Assembly: GCA_016710365.1 (NCBI GenBank) | Contig: JADJVW010000023.1 | Coordinates: 66,073-130,072, forward strand | DNA from: Candidatus Caldilinea saccharophila | Lineage (GTDB): Bacteria > Chloroflexota > Anaerolineae > Caldilineales > Caldilineaceae | Direction: 5' to 3' | DNA length: 64,000 nt | Shown: piece by piece, positions 20,173 to 29,763 of the stretch | How positions within the stretch are numbered: the stretch's first letter is position 1 | How the letters are laid out: every line of letters starts with the position of its first letter | Notes under the pieces: generated by a model | The model's database searches: none | The model's input: only the letters and a program-made list of their open reading frames with translations | Told to the model about the DNA's origin: nothing | Made by a program: the position numbers and the translations under genes

Positions 20173-21034
20173 TGCCGATAACGAACCGATTGGGGTGCAG
20201 GTGCGCATGGAATTGAGGCTACCCAGGGTGAGCGTGCGTCGGCAGGAGGATAGGCGAGCGACGCTTTGGCTCCTGTTTCTCTCCGCACCAATGCTGATCT
20301 TTCTAGTTTGGCCGCTGGTGGCGTTGGTGACCCGCATCCCTTTATCGTTGCTGATCGAGAACCTAAGCAACCTGGAAGTGATTCAGGCCATCCGTCTCAG
20401 CCTGACGACGACCGCGCTCAGCACGAGCACGGCGCTGTTGTTTGGCACGCCGCTGGCTTATCTGCTGGCGCGACGCGATTTTCGGGGCCGCGCCAGCATC
20501 GATACGCTGATCGACCTGCCGATGGTGTTGCCGCCTTCGGTGGCCGGCATTGCCCTCTTGATCGCCTTTGGGCGGCGCGGCTGGCTGGGCGCCGCGCTCA
20601 ATGATCTTGGCCTGAGCCTGGCGTTTACGACAGCCGCGGTGGTGATGGCGCAAATTTTCGTGGCCGCGCCCTTTTACATTAAAGCAGCCATTGCAGGATT
20701 CGCCGGCGTGGATCGCGATCTGGAAAAGGCTGCCGCCATTGACGGCGCCAACGCGTGGCAGATCTTTCGCCATATCACCGCGCCGCTGGCGCGATCCGCG
20801 CTTTTTGGCGGCGCGGTCATGACGTGGGCGCGTGCATTGGGCGAGTTCGGGGCCACGATCATTTTTGCGGGCAACTTTCCTGGCCGGACGCAGACCATGC
20901 CGCTGGCAATTTACATCGGGCTTGAGTTGGAATTGAGCGTCGCGCTGACGCTGTCAGCCATCCTGCTGGCGACTTCGTTTCTCGTGCTCTTTGTCGTCAA
21001 GCGCTTGTTACGCCAGCAACTCAGCGCCGTGTAG
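20147..21034 (+). CDS. modB: Molybdate ABC transporter permease
   Basis: Membrane permease of 295 aa with about six hydrophobic segments and the coupling region EKAAAIDGANAWQIFRHITA near residues 194-213. The N-terminus is longer than usual; an internal start at 20207 (MELRLPRV) is possible. No modC ATPase gene follows; the next gene is moeA on the other strand. It may borrow TupC or an ATPase encoded elsewhere. Confidence 0.87.
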   Translation: MASSLQASNADNEPIGVQVRMELRLPRVSVRRQEDRRATLWLLFLSAPMLIFLVWPLVALVTRIPLSLLIENLSNLEVIQAIRLSLTTTALSTSTALLFGTPLAYLLARRDFRGRASIDTLIDLPMVLPPSVAGIALLIAFGRRGWLGAALNDLGLSLAFTTAAVVMAQIFVAAPFYIKAAIAGFAGVDRDLEKAAAIDGANAWQIFRHITAPLARSALFGGAVMTWARALGEFGATIIFAGNFPGRTQTMPLAIYIGLELELSVALTLSAILLATSFLVLFVVKRLLRQQLSAV

Positions 21035-21051
21035 ATCAGCGCCGTGTAGGT

Positions 21052-22277
<1,226 letters not shown>

Positions 22278-22281
<4 letters not shown>

Positions 22282-22937
22282 CGATCGGTCTCCTCTGCAA
22301 GTAAAGGTAACGCGGCCTGCCATGCCTCCGGCGTGTTGGCGTTGACAAAAGAATGCAGCCGCGGATCAACAGCGCGCAGTTCAGGCTCCGTCACATAACG
22401 GGTGCGCACGTCGCTCATAAAGCTGATCACGCGTCGCTGCCCCTGCGCCAGTTGCGACTCGATCGCAGGCAGGCAACGGCGATGATAGAGGGCATGGAGT
22501 GGCTCCGCGTAGCCGTCCACCATCGGCACGATGGCATCCCACTGGTTGGCCGTCGCATCCGGCGCCGCGGCAAACCGCGCGAGCAAGGCGAACACTGCCG
22601 GGCTTACGAGCGGCAGGTCGCAGGCGACGACGATGGCCCAGCCGTTGATCTGTTGCAAACCGGTGGCAATGCCGCCCAGTGTGCCCGTGTCGGGGTAGGC
22701 GTCGGCTACGAAGATCGCCTGCGCCGGCAACTGGGCCTGTGCGGGCAGGCCAGGGTCGTTAGTCACCACGATCACGCGGCCGAGAGGCAGCCCGGCGAGC
22801 CGGCGCGCCATGTGGGCGATCAAGGGCGTTGCATCAGGCGGCACGGGCAACAGCGCTTTGGGTCGCCCCATACGCCGGCTTTCACCGCCGGCGTTGATGA
22901 TCAGGTCGAGGCGTAACAAATCAGCGGATTCCGTCAT
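22278..22937 (-). CDS. mobA: Molybdenum cofactor nucleotidyltransferase
   Basis: MobA-like NTP transferase of 219 aa that adds GMP to the molybdenum cofactor. The nucleotide-binding loop INAGGESRRMGRPKAL starts near residue 14 and the metal-binding CDLPLV lies near 108. ATG 22937 is chosen over an upstream TTG because GAGGG precedes it. The related MocA (CMP transfer) is a less likely alternative. Pyrimidine-rich TCTCCCC repeats fill the short gap upstream (22950-22985). Confidence 0.85.
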
Positions 22938-22982
22938 GAAGTTTTCCCTCAAAGTCTCCCCTTCTCCCTGTCTCCCCCTCTC

Positions 22983-24167
22983 CTAACTCTCCAGCCTGCC
23001 CGTTTTCTCCACTGTCTCCGTAAAGGTTACGCCGGCGCGGGCAAGCTCGGCGACGAGTTCGCGGAAGAGGTCGCCGGTGAGCAGCTTTTCAGGCGTAACC
23101 CAGCCAATGGCGCTAAATGCCCCGCGCGCGGCCATGCGTGCGACGATGGCGCCGGTAAAGGCAGTGACGCGCGCCATCGACGTGAAGCCGAGCGTTTCGT
23201 CGAATCGATCCACCATGTCGATCGCATAACGGCGCGGAAAGCCGTCCTTGACGCCGCTTGCCTCAACGCGGAAGATCGTCAGATCGCGATCGTCTTCCTG
23301 CATCTTGACGTGTGGATAGAGCACCGCGTCGACGAGATATTTGGGCGCCACTGCCACGCCATCCACGTCAACCGGTGTGACGCTCAGCAATCCCAGTTCG
23401 CGCAAGGCCGTCGCTTTGGCGGCATAGCCGGGCCAGCGCACGGTCTTCTGCGTGCCGAGTTTGAGGCTTTTGAGCGCGTCCAGCTCCAGCAGCCACGGCA
23501 TGAAGCCTTCGTGCCACGCCTCGACCTCGCCGACGCCCTCGCACTGGAAGGTCTCGACGCCTGAATAGCGCGGCGTGGCGCGCAGTGCACCATGTTCGGC
23601 AATGCGCGCATCGTATTCGCGCAAGGGCAGGCGTTTGCCGCCAAAGACGATCCGATAGTTCAGCGGGCCGTCGGGCTGGAGGGGAATGCCGCCGCATTTG
23701 ATGTGCAACTCGTCGGCGCGGTCAAGCTTCTCGGCCAGATAGCGCGCCATGATCTCGGTGAGGCCAGGCTCAACACCGCAGCCGGGGATCACCAATGCAC
23801 GGTTCTCCTCGGCGAGCCGTTTGAGTTCGGGCAACTCAGCATCCGCCGGCCAGCTCAGGTCGATCCACGGGGTGCGCGCGGCCATCGCCGCGCGCACCCC
23901 GTGCGGGATAATCGCACTCGGCAGCGCGGCCACCACCGCGTCGTGCTGCGCCATGAGGCTGGCGGCAGCCTGCTGGTCGGCCAAGTCGACGACTGCTGTG
24001 CTCAAGCGCGCGGGATTGGCGAGCAATGGCGTCAATCTCGCCTGGGCGGCGGCCAGTTGCGCGGCGTCTTTATCGGCCAGCGTCACCTGCGCCACGCGCG
24101 GGTCGGTCAGTGCGTTGTACGCGGCAGCCGGCCCCATCAGCCCGCTTCCCATTACCAGAATCTGCAT
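22983..24167 (-). CDS. Saccharopine dehydrogenase-like reductase
   Basis: 394-residue NAD(P)-dependent enzyme with an N-terminal Rossmann fold (MGSGLMGPAAA, residues 6-16) and a C-terminal saccharopine-reductase-type domain. PGCGVEPGLTEIMA near 127-140 is typical of the family. Members act in lysine or other amino acid metabolism; the substrate is not certain. It lies upstream of mobA on the same strand but a role in Mo metabolism is not implied. Confidence 0.8.
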   Translation of the reverse strand: MQILVMGSGLMGPAAAYNALTDPRVAQVTLADKDAAQLAAAQARLTPLLANPARLSTAVVDLADQQAAASLMAQHDAVVAALPSAIIPHGVRAAMAARTPWIDLSWPADAELPELKRLAEENRALVIPGCGVEPGLTEIMARYLAEKLDRADELHIKCGGIPLQPDGPLNYRIVFGGKRLPLREYDARIAEHGALRATPRYSGVETFQCEGVGEVEAWHEGFMPWLLELDALKSLKLGTQKTVRWPGYAAKATALRELGLLSVTPVDVDGVAVAPKYLVDAVLYPHVKMQEDDRDLTIFRVEASGVKDGFPRRYAIDMVDRFDETLGFTSMARVTAFTGAIVARMAARGAFSAIGWVTPEKLLTGDLFRELVAELARAGVTFTETVEKTGRLES

Positions 24168-24204
24168 ATCACACCTCGTTTTTGTGCTTTAGGTTTTTCC
24201 CACA

Positions 24205-24233
24205 TTGACAAGAGTCGCTGCGGTGTGTAGGAT
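24205..24233 (+). promoter_or_regulatory. Promoter for the oligopeptide transporter genes
   Basis: TTGACA (24205-24210), 17 bases, TAGGAT (24228-24233), about 100 bases before the first permease. Confidence 0.55.
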
Positions 24234-24330
24234 ACCGTCCAATTCAACGCCGAACCAAATCGCATCACCTGAAATTCCGTCACCCGATTTCTGCTGCACG
24301 GTCGAACCGACCTGAACACCGATTTACACC

Positions 24331-25251
24331 ATGGCTCGATATATTTTGACCCGCCTGCTAGGGCTTCTATTTGTTTTGTGGGTGCTCTCCATGATCACCT
24401 TCTGGCTCATGCACGACGTGCCGGGTGGCCCGTGGGCGTATGGCCAGCAGTTGATGTCCGACCAGCAGTTGGAAGCGCTCAAGATCCGTTATGGGCTGGA
24501 CAAGCCGGTCTGGCAGCAATATCTGATCTGGCTGGGAGGCGTGGTGCGGCTGGATTTTGGCATGTCGTTCAAGCATCCTGACGAGTCGGTGATGGCGCTG
24601 ATCGGGCGCACCTGGCCCGTCACGTTGCATCTTGGCCTGTTGACGTTGCTCGTGGCCTTTGGCATCGGCATCCCGCTGGGCATCGTGGCGGCCATGAAAC
24701 AGAACACGTGGATCGACTATCTGGCGACGCTGCTGTCGATCTTTGGCTTTGTCACACCGCACTTTGTCTGGGGCATTCTCTTTATCCTCGCCTTTGCCCT
24801 GTATTTGAAGTGGCTGCCGACTGGCGGGTGGGAAGGGCCACAATATTGGATCCTGCCGGTGCTGGCCTATGCGTTTGCGCCGATCGCCATGATCGCCCGC
24901 TACACGCGCGCCAGCGTCGTCGAGGCGTTGCGCGCCGACCATGTGCGCACCGCACGCGCCAAAGGGCTTGGCGAACGCTCGGTCATGTCGCACCACGTCC
25001 TGCGCAACGCTTTGATCCCGATGGTGACCGTTTTCGGCCCGCTGATCCCTGACCTGATCACCGGCTCAATTTTCATCGAGGCGATTTTCCGCATTCCAGG
25101 ATTGGGCAGCTACTGGGTGACCAGCACCTTTGACCGCGACTACCCGATGATTATCGGCCTGGTCATGTTGTGGGCGGTGCTGATCGCCATCACCTATTTG
25201 ATTACGGATGTGCTCTATGTCTTTCTCGACCCCCGCGTTCGTATCCGCTGA
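24331..25251 (+). CDS. Peptide ABC transporter permease, DppB type
   Basis: 306-residue permease of the dipeptide/oligopeptide/nickel family. It starts with the usual MARYILTRLLGL, has six hydrophobic segments, and the coupling region RTARAKGLGERSVMSHHVLRNAL near 205-227. Its partner permease starts 15 bases after the stop. Confidence 0.9.
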   Translation: MARYILTRLLGLLFVLWVLSMITFWLMHDVPGGPWAYGQQLMSDQQLEALKIRYGLDKPVWQQYLIWLGGVVRLDFGMSFKHPDESVMALIGRTWPVTLHLGLLTLLVAFGIGIPLGIVAAMKQNTWIDYLATLLSIFGFVTPHFVWGILFILAFALYLKWLPTGGWEGPQYWILPVLAYAFAPIAMIARYTRASVVEALRADHVRTARAKGLGERSVMSHHVLRNALIPMVTVFGPLIPDLITGSIFIEAIFRIPGLGSYWVTSTFDRDYPMIIGLVMLWAVLIAITYLITDVLYVFLDPRVRIR

Positions 25252-25265
25252 GTAACGGATCGCAC

Positions 25266-26213
25266 ATGGCTACTGCCGAACTTGACGTCGTCAACCGACC
25301 TGCCCCGCGTGTGCTGCGCCGCCGCAGCCTCTATCGTGACGCGGTGCGCCGTTTTTTCCGCAATCGCCTCTCGATTGTCGGTTTGGTGATCGTCGCCATG
25401 CTCTTGATCGTCGCCATCTTTGCCGACGATTGGTTTATAGCACCTTTGTTGGGACGCGACCCGCAGCCGCTGATCGCTCACTACGGCTACGACGAGGCGT
25501 TTATTGGGCCGACCGGCGCCTTTCCTTCCGCCGACTTCTGGATGGGCGCCGACCTCAACGGCCGCGATGAGTGGAGCCGCATCGTCTATGGCGCGCGCAT
25601 TTCGCTGAGCATTGCCATCTTCTCGCAGTTGTTTGCCCTGTCGATCGGCCTGCCGATGGGCGCGCTGGCCGGGTGGCGCGGGGGCAAGGTCGATTTCGTG
25701 ATCATGCGCGTGGTGGACATCATGTCGGCGCTGCCCGTGCTGCTGCTGGCGTTTCTGCTGATGTTGCGCCTCGGGGCCAGCTATTGGAACGTCCTGCTCG
25801 CGCTTTCGCTCACCACGTGGATCGAAATCTGCCGGTTGACGCGCGGCCAGTTTCTGACGCTGCGCGAGAAGGAGTTCGTGGAGGCGTCGCGCGCGGTCGG
25901 GTCGCGCACGCCGCGCATCGTCTTCGGGCAGATTTTGCCCAACGCGCTGGCGCCGATCATCGTCTCGGTGACGCTGGGCGTGCCGCGCGCCATCTTTGCC
26001 GAGGCCGCGCTGAGCTTTCTGGGCGTGGGCATCAACCCGCCGACGCCGAGTTGGGGGCAGATGATCGGCCGCGAGGGCATCGCCAACATGACCTACTTCT
26101 GGCACCTCGCCCTCTTCCCGGCGCTGATGATCGCGTTCACGATGCTGGGCTTCACCCTCGTCGGCGACGGGCTGCGCGACGCACTCGACCCCAAGATGGT
26201 GGAGGGGAAGTGA
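25266..26213 (+). CDS. Peptide ABC transporter permease, DppC type
   Basis: 315-residue second permease. OppC-type N-terminus (RRRSLYRDAVRRFFRNRLS) and coupling region EFVEASRAVGSRTPRIVFGQ near 200-219. ATG 25266 fits the family start. Downstream lies a solute-binding lipoprotein; no ATP-binding genes are found in the set. Confidence 0.9.
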   Translation: MATAELDVVNRPAPRVLRRRSLYRDAVRRFFRNRLSIVGLVIVAMLLIVAIFADDWFIAPLLGRDPQPLIAHYGYDEAFIGPTGAFPSADFWMGADLNGRDEWSRIVYGARISLSIAIFSQLFALSIGLPMGALAGWRGGKVDFVIMRVVDIMSALPVLLLAFLLMLRLGASYWNVLLALSLTTWIEICRLTRGQFLTLREKEFVEASRAVGSRTPRIVFGQILPNALAPIIVSVTLGVPRAIFAEAALSFLGVGINPPTPSWGQMIGREGIANMTYFWHLALFPALMIAFTMLGFTLVGDGLRDALDPKMVEGK

Positions 26214-26216
26214 AAA

Positions 26217-26302
26217 CGTGATGCGTAATGCGTAAAACGTAATAAGTCACAAGCGCGCATTATCACGCATTACACATTACGCATTACGCATCACGCATTA
26301 TC
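26217..26302. repeat. ATTACGCATTACGCATT low-complexity repeat
   Basis: Repeated GTGATGCGTAATGCG then the complementary ATTACGCATTACGCATCACGC units between the permease and the binding protein. The same family occurs at 46428-46485 and 50411-50440. It forms imperfect inverted copies of itself. Confidence 0.7.
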
Positions 26303-26352
26303 TATTATCCTCGAATTATCCAGTTTCTAGCCATGAACCAAGGAGACAACCT

Positions 26353-28134
26353 ATGCGACGACTTTATCTAATCTTTGCGGTGAGTTTATTGGTAGCGCTG
26401 GCGTTGACAGCGTGTGGCGCCCCGGCCGCGCCCGCCGCGCCGGAAGCGGCCGCGCCTGCCACCGGGCCGGTCGTTAACCGGCTGGGCATCACCCTGCCCG
26501 ACGATGCGCTCCCGCTCGACCAGCAAGTCTTCCGCTATCCTGGCAACGAGCAGACCTACATGACGTGGGATGCTTCCGTGTACAGCGAGAATGATGGCGA
26601 CAACTACGGGTGGGCGGACTCTTGCGTGCGGCCCGACAAGGATTTCAACCCGCAGCCCAACATCTGCGAAAGCTGGTCGGTTTCAGACGATGGACTGACC
26701 TGGACCTTCAATCTGCAGCAGGACAAAGTATGGAGCGACGGCGCGCCGCTGACCGCCAACGACTTTGTCTTTACTTTCCAACGTTACGCCCGTCCGGACT
26801 ACGACTTTGAGTGGTTCTACAGCATGATGGGCATCAAGAATTGGGCGCAGGTCGTCAGTGGCGAAGTGGCGCCGGAGGAATTGGGCGTCAAGGCGGTGGA
26901 CGATCACACCTTTACCATCGAGACCGACTATCCCGTGCCTTTTCTGATCAAGATCATGGCCGATGCCTGGGTCGTGCCGCAGCATATCGTCAAGGATCGC
27001 CTGGATGACGGGACGTGGGCGCTCAACCCCGAGAACTACGTCTCCGCTGGCCCCTTTGTGCTGGAGAGCTACGAAAAGGGCAAGCGCCTGACATTTATTG
27101 CCAACGACAAGTACACCGGCCCCTACCCGCCGATGGTGGACAAAGTAGTCGTTGATTTCATGGATCCGCAGGTGCGCTTCGCCGCTTACAAGAACGATGA
27201 GCTTGACGCGGTCGGCGGTGGCTACACAGACGACCTGCCGCCCTCCGCGATGGCCGAGATCATGGCCAACCCCGAACTGAAGAAGGACCTGGTCTCGTGG
27301 CCAAACTTCATCACCTACTATCTTTTTTTCGACGCCTGGAATGCGCCGTTCGATAATTTGCAGGTGCGCCAGGCATTCAGCCATGCCATCGACCGCGACA
27401 AAATCGTCAATGGGCCGCTGCAATACCAGGCCGTCCCCGCCTACTCCATGAACCCGCCCGGCTTCCCTGGCGAGAATGTCGAAGGGCTGAAGGACGTGCA
27501 GGCGTTCGACCCGGCAAAAGCCCAGCAACTGCTGGCGGACGCCGGCTTCCCAGATGGCGAAGGCTTCCCCAAGCTGACGCTCTACACGCGTGAAGCCAAT
27601 CCTGCGCTGACCAACGCCGCCGAAGCGATCGCCAGTATGCTCAAGGAGAACCTCAACCTTGAGATCGAGATCCAGAACCTTGACTATGGCTCTTACATGG
27701 ACGCGCTGCGTGCACAGAAACGTGAGCAGAGCGGCGACTTCCTCTTTGCCCTGGTGCCCTACGAATTCGACTTCGTGGATGGCAGCAACATGCTCAGCGT
27801 GTGGGGTGGGTGTGAGGCGCCGGACGCCGACCTGTCGCTGATGCCTGGCCGGCACACGTGGTACAACGCCGAGTACAATAGCCTGCTGTGCGAGGCGGGC
27901 CAGGTGCTCAACGATGAAGCCAAGCGCAACGAACTTTATCAGCAGGCCGAACGCATCTTGATCGAGGACGTGGCGCTGGTGCCCATCTATCATGGCATCT
28001 TCAACGCGTTGGTCAAGCCCTACGTCAAAGGCCCCATGTTCGAGCCGAACAGCAAGGGCCAGGTAACGTGGAATCGCTATCGCTTCTCGTCGCGTGAAGC
28101 GGAGATTTACAAGTCGTCAGGAACGCGCGAGTAG
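26353..28134 (+). CDS. Oligopeptide ABC transporter substrate-binding lipoprotein
   Basis: 593-residue family 5 solute-binding protein. Lipobox LTAC (Cys21), an Ala/Pro linker, then the family domain: WTFNLQQDKVWSDGAPLTAN, the QAFSHAIDRDKIV segment and the AQQLLADAGFPDGEGFP signature. It captures peptides or similar solutes outside the membrane for the two permeases before it. AAGGAG lies before ATG 26353. Confidence 0.9.
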   Translation: MRRLYLIFAVSLLVALALTACGAPAAPAAPEAAAPATGPVVNRLGITLPDDALPLDQQVFRYPGNEQTYMTWDASVYSENDGDNYGWADSCVRPDKDFNPQPNICESWSVSDDGLTWTFNLQQDKVWSDGAPLTANDFVFTFQRYARPDYDFEWFYSMMGIKNWAQVVSGEVAPEELGVKAVDDHTFTIETDYPVPFLIKIMADAWVVPQHIVKDRLDDGTWALNPENYVSAGPFVLESYEKGKRLTFIANDKYTGPYPPMVDKVVVDFMDPQVRFAAYKNDELDAVGGGYTDDLPPSAMAEIMANPELKKDLVSWPNFITYYLFFDAWNAPFDNLQVRQAFSHAIDRDKIVNGPLQYQAVPAYSMNPPGFPGENVEGLKDVQAFDPAKAQQLLADAGFPDGEGFPKLTLYTREANPALTNAAEAIASMLKENLNLEIEIQNLDYGSYMDALRAQKREQSGDFLFALVPYEFDFVDGSNMLSVWGGCEAPDADLSLMPGRHTWYNAEYNSLLCEAGQVLNDEAKRNELYQQAERILIEDVALVPIYHGIFNALVKPYVKGPMFEPNSKGQVTWNRYRFSSREAEIYKSSGTRE

Positions 28135-28153
28135 CGCCACCCCTAGATCACCC

Positions 28154-28186
28154 ACCTTCCTGGAAGCTCGCAGCTTCCAGGAAGGT
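28154..28186. terminator. Hairpin after the peptide-binding protein gene
   Basis: Perfect 15-base stem (28154-28168, 28172-28186) with loop CGC and a weak T-run after it (GACCTTT). Probably a terminator for the transporter genes. Confidence 0.5.
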
Positions 28187-28261
28187 TCGACCTTTACGAG
28201 GGTTGGCCTGATCGCCCCTCGCAACTCGCCCCTCGCACACGATTCACCCAGGAGGTTCTCT

Positions 28262-28474
28262 ATGATGTCACCGTATGAAGGCGAACGAATTTTCGAGGCG
28301 GAAATGGTGCGGCTGCATCAATGTGACCGGACGCTGTATTCGTGCGCGCCGACGACGGCCAGGGACGCAATGGCGCCCCGCCTTTCATGGCGGCAATGGC
28401 TGGCCGCCGTACTGAACGCCAAGCCCACGCCAACTGCCGCGCCCGCCGACGCCACGGCCAAAGTAAACTTGTAA
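28262..28474 (+). CDS. Small hypothetical protein
   Basis: 70-residue frame with a full AGGAGG SD six bases before ATG 28262, which is the main reason to believe it. The N-terminal half is charged (MMSPYEGERIFEAEMVRLHQ) with two Cys, and the C-terminus is Ala/Pro/Thr-rich. No family recognised. Confidence 0.5.
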   Translation: MMSPYEGERIFEAEMVRLHQCDRTLYSCAPTTARDAMAPRLSWRQWLAAVLNAKPTPTAAPADATAKVNL

Positions 28475-28550
28475 CTGCCCAATTTTTGGGGTCTACTCTG
28501 CTAAGCTCCAGCGAGCGCGGGCGCGCGGGGGTCTCGCCCGCCATTGCTGC

Positions 28551-29099
28551 CTATCCTGATAAGCTCCAGCGCGCGCCGCAGGCATCCTGATAACCACAGT
28601 GCGTGCAACGAGCCTGGTCTTGATGGCTGCGCGGCAGATCGACTGCGGTGCGTCCAGCGCGGATAGACGCGGCGGCGGCGAGCACCGCGCGGCGCAGTTC
28701 CGGCGTGTAGGGCACCGTGAACGCGCCGTCCGCATAGCGCAGAATGCCGTAAGCGGGCGCCGCCCCATGCAGGTCTTCCAGAATCAGACAATAGGTGGCG
28801 AGTTGCAGCACGTGGGATTCACGCGGGCTTGCGGGCGCGCGCCCGCTTTTGACCTCCACCGGGATCAGCGTGCGCCGCCCCTGTTCCGTCACCTCCACCA
28901 GATAATCCGGCTTGCCGATCAACCCATAGCGCCGGCTGATCAACGGCTGCGCCACCGCCTGCTCCGCACCCGTGTCGCTGTAGATAACCGCACCGGCGGG
29001 CACGCCACTGGCGCGGCGTTGGCGCCGTCCCCAGAGCCAGAGAGCGAGGCCGGCCACCGCAAGGAGAATGATTAACAGGAGAAACAAAAAAGATGTCAT
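28551..29099 (-). CDS. Membrane-anchored Cas4/PD-(D/E)XK-like nuclease
   Basis: 182 residues. An N-terminal transmembrane helix (about residues 3-24, followed by GRRQRR) precedes a Dna2/Cas4-type domain: GKPDYLV carries the Asp, PVEVKSG the Glu-x-Lys, QLATYCLILE the usual QxxxY helix, and C-terminal cysteines CTHCGYQDAC. The N-terminal Cys of Fe-S Cas4 enzymes is not seen, so the cluster may be incomplete. No CRISPR array or other cas genes are present, so this is a solo protein. ATG 29099 is chosen; a TTG at 29123 is possible. Confidence 0.75.
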   Translation of the reverse strand: MTSFLFLLLIILLAVAGLALWLWGRRQRRASGVPAGAVIYSDTGAEQAVAQPLISRRYGLIGKPDYLVEVTEQGRRTLIPVEVKSGRAPASPRESHVLQLATYCLILEDLHGAAPAYGILRYADGAFTVPYTPELRRAVLAAAASIRAGRTAVDLPRSHQDQARCTHCGYQDACGARWSLSG

Positions 29100-29131
29100 T
29101 GGATGCGACGCGCCATTAGCCAACCAATTCC

Positions 29132-29157
29132 GTAGGTCGGGCTACCAGCCCGACGTA
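29132..29157. repeat. GTCGGGCT palindrome, single copy
   Basis: TAGGTCGGGCT, ACC, AGCCCGACGTA: the same palindromic core as in the 34.9-35.2 kb repeat cluster. Confidence 0.6.
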
Positions 29158-29229
29158 TCGCGCACGTCCTTGCGCACACCCATCGCCACGGAGGGAGCGT
29201 GACCTGCTGCCGCGCGTCCCTGCTGCCGG

Positions 29230-29698
29230 ATGTCACTCGATTGTCATGTCGATATCGGTGATCTTGCTGTTGTCGCTTTCGATGCGCTGCTCCCCGGCGC
29301 CGGTGATTCTCATGCGCACCTGCTCGATCACGCTGTCGTTGCGGGCGATGATCGCCTGCGACGCGGTTGCGCCAGCGCTGCCACCAACGTCGCTGCCGGC
29401 GGTCGATCGCCGCCAGCTCCTGAATCAGGCGCAGCAGAAAGTTCCACGGCGTGCCGGGCGCATTCGTGGCGCGGCGGTCGAAGTGGAAGGCAACGACATA
29501 GGGGGTAACGGCCAATGCCTGCGCCTCGATTTCGTGGAGCAGGCGGCTCTTGCCGATGCCGGCGACGCCGTAGAAACCGGGCAGCGCAAACATTCTGGGG
29601 CTTTCGCGCACGTCGTCGGGCCGGGTCAGGCGGTCGAGCACCTGGTCCACCAAAGGTTGGCGGGCAACCAGCGGGGGATCGGGATGCGTTGTTTTCAT
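29230..29698 (-). pseudogene. Truncated ATPase remnant
   Basis: Begins properly at ATG 29698 with a GAGGG SD and an AAA/STAND-type Walker A (GVAGIGKS near residue 45), then family-like sequence to about residue 95 (NFLLRLIQELAAID). The frame then shifts near 29405, and the other frame ends at 29230 with a repetitive tail (NDSVIEQVRMRITGAGEQR) of the type seen at the C-termini of larger proteins. Walker B and later motifs are absent, so most of the ATPase is missing. I read it as a deletion remnant rather than a simple sequencing indel. Confidence 0.55.
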
Positions 29699-29763
29699 TG
29701 GTCAACCCTCAGCTTATTTCAATCTGTACGTTCGCCCCTTGCAACTCCTTCAGGGCAAGGCGG

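Noticed and set aside
26683..27993. 436-residue open frame opposite the peptide-binding protein
   Set aside because: Antisense shadow of a clearly coding gene; high GC keeps the opposite frame open. No family features.
28551..29099. CRISPR-Cas locus because of the Cas4-like gene
   Set aside because: No array, cas1 or cas2 in the window; the protein also has a membrane anchor.
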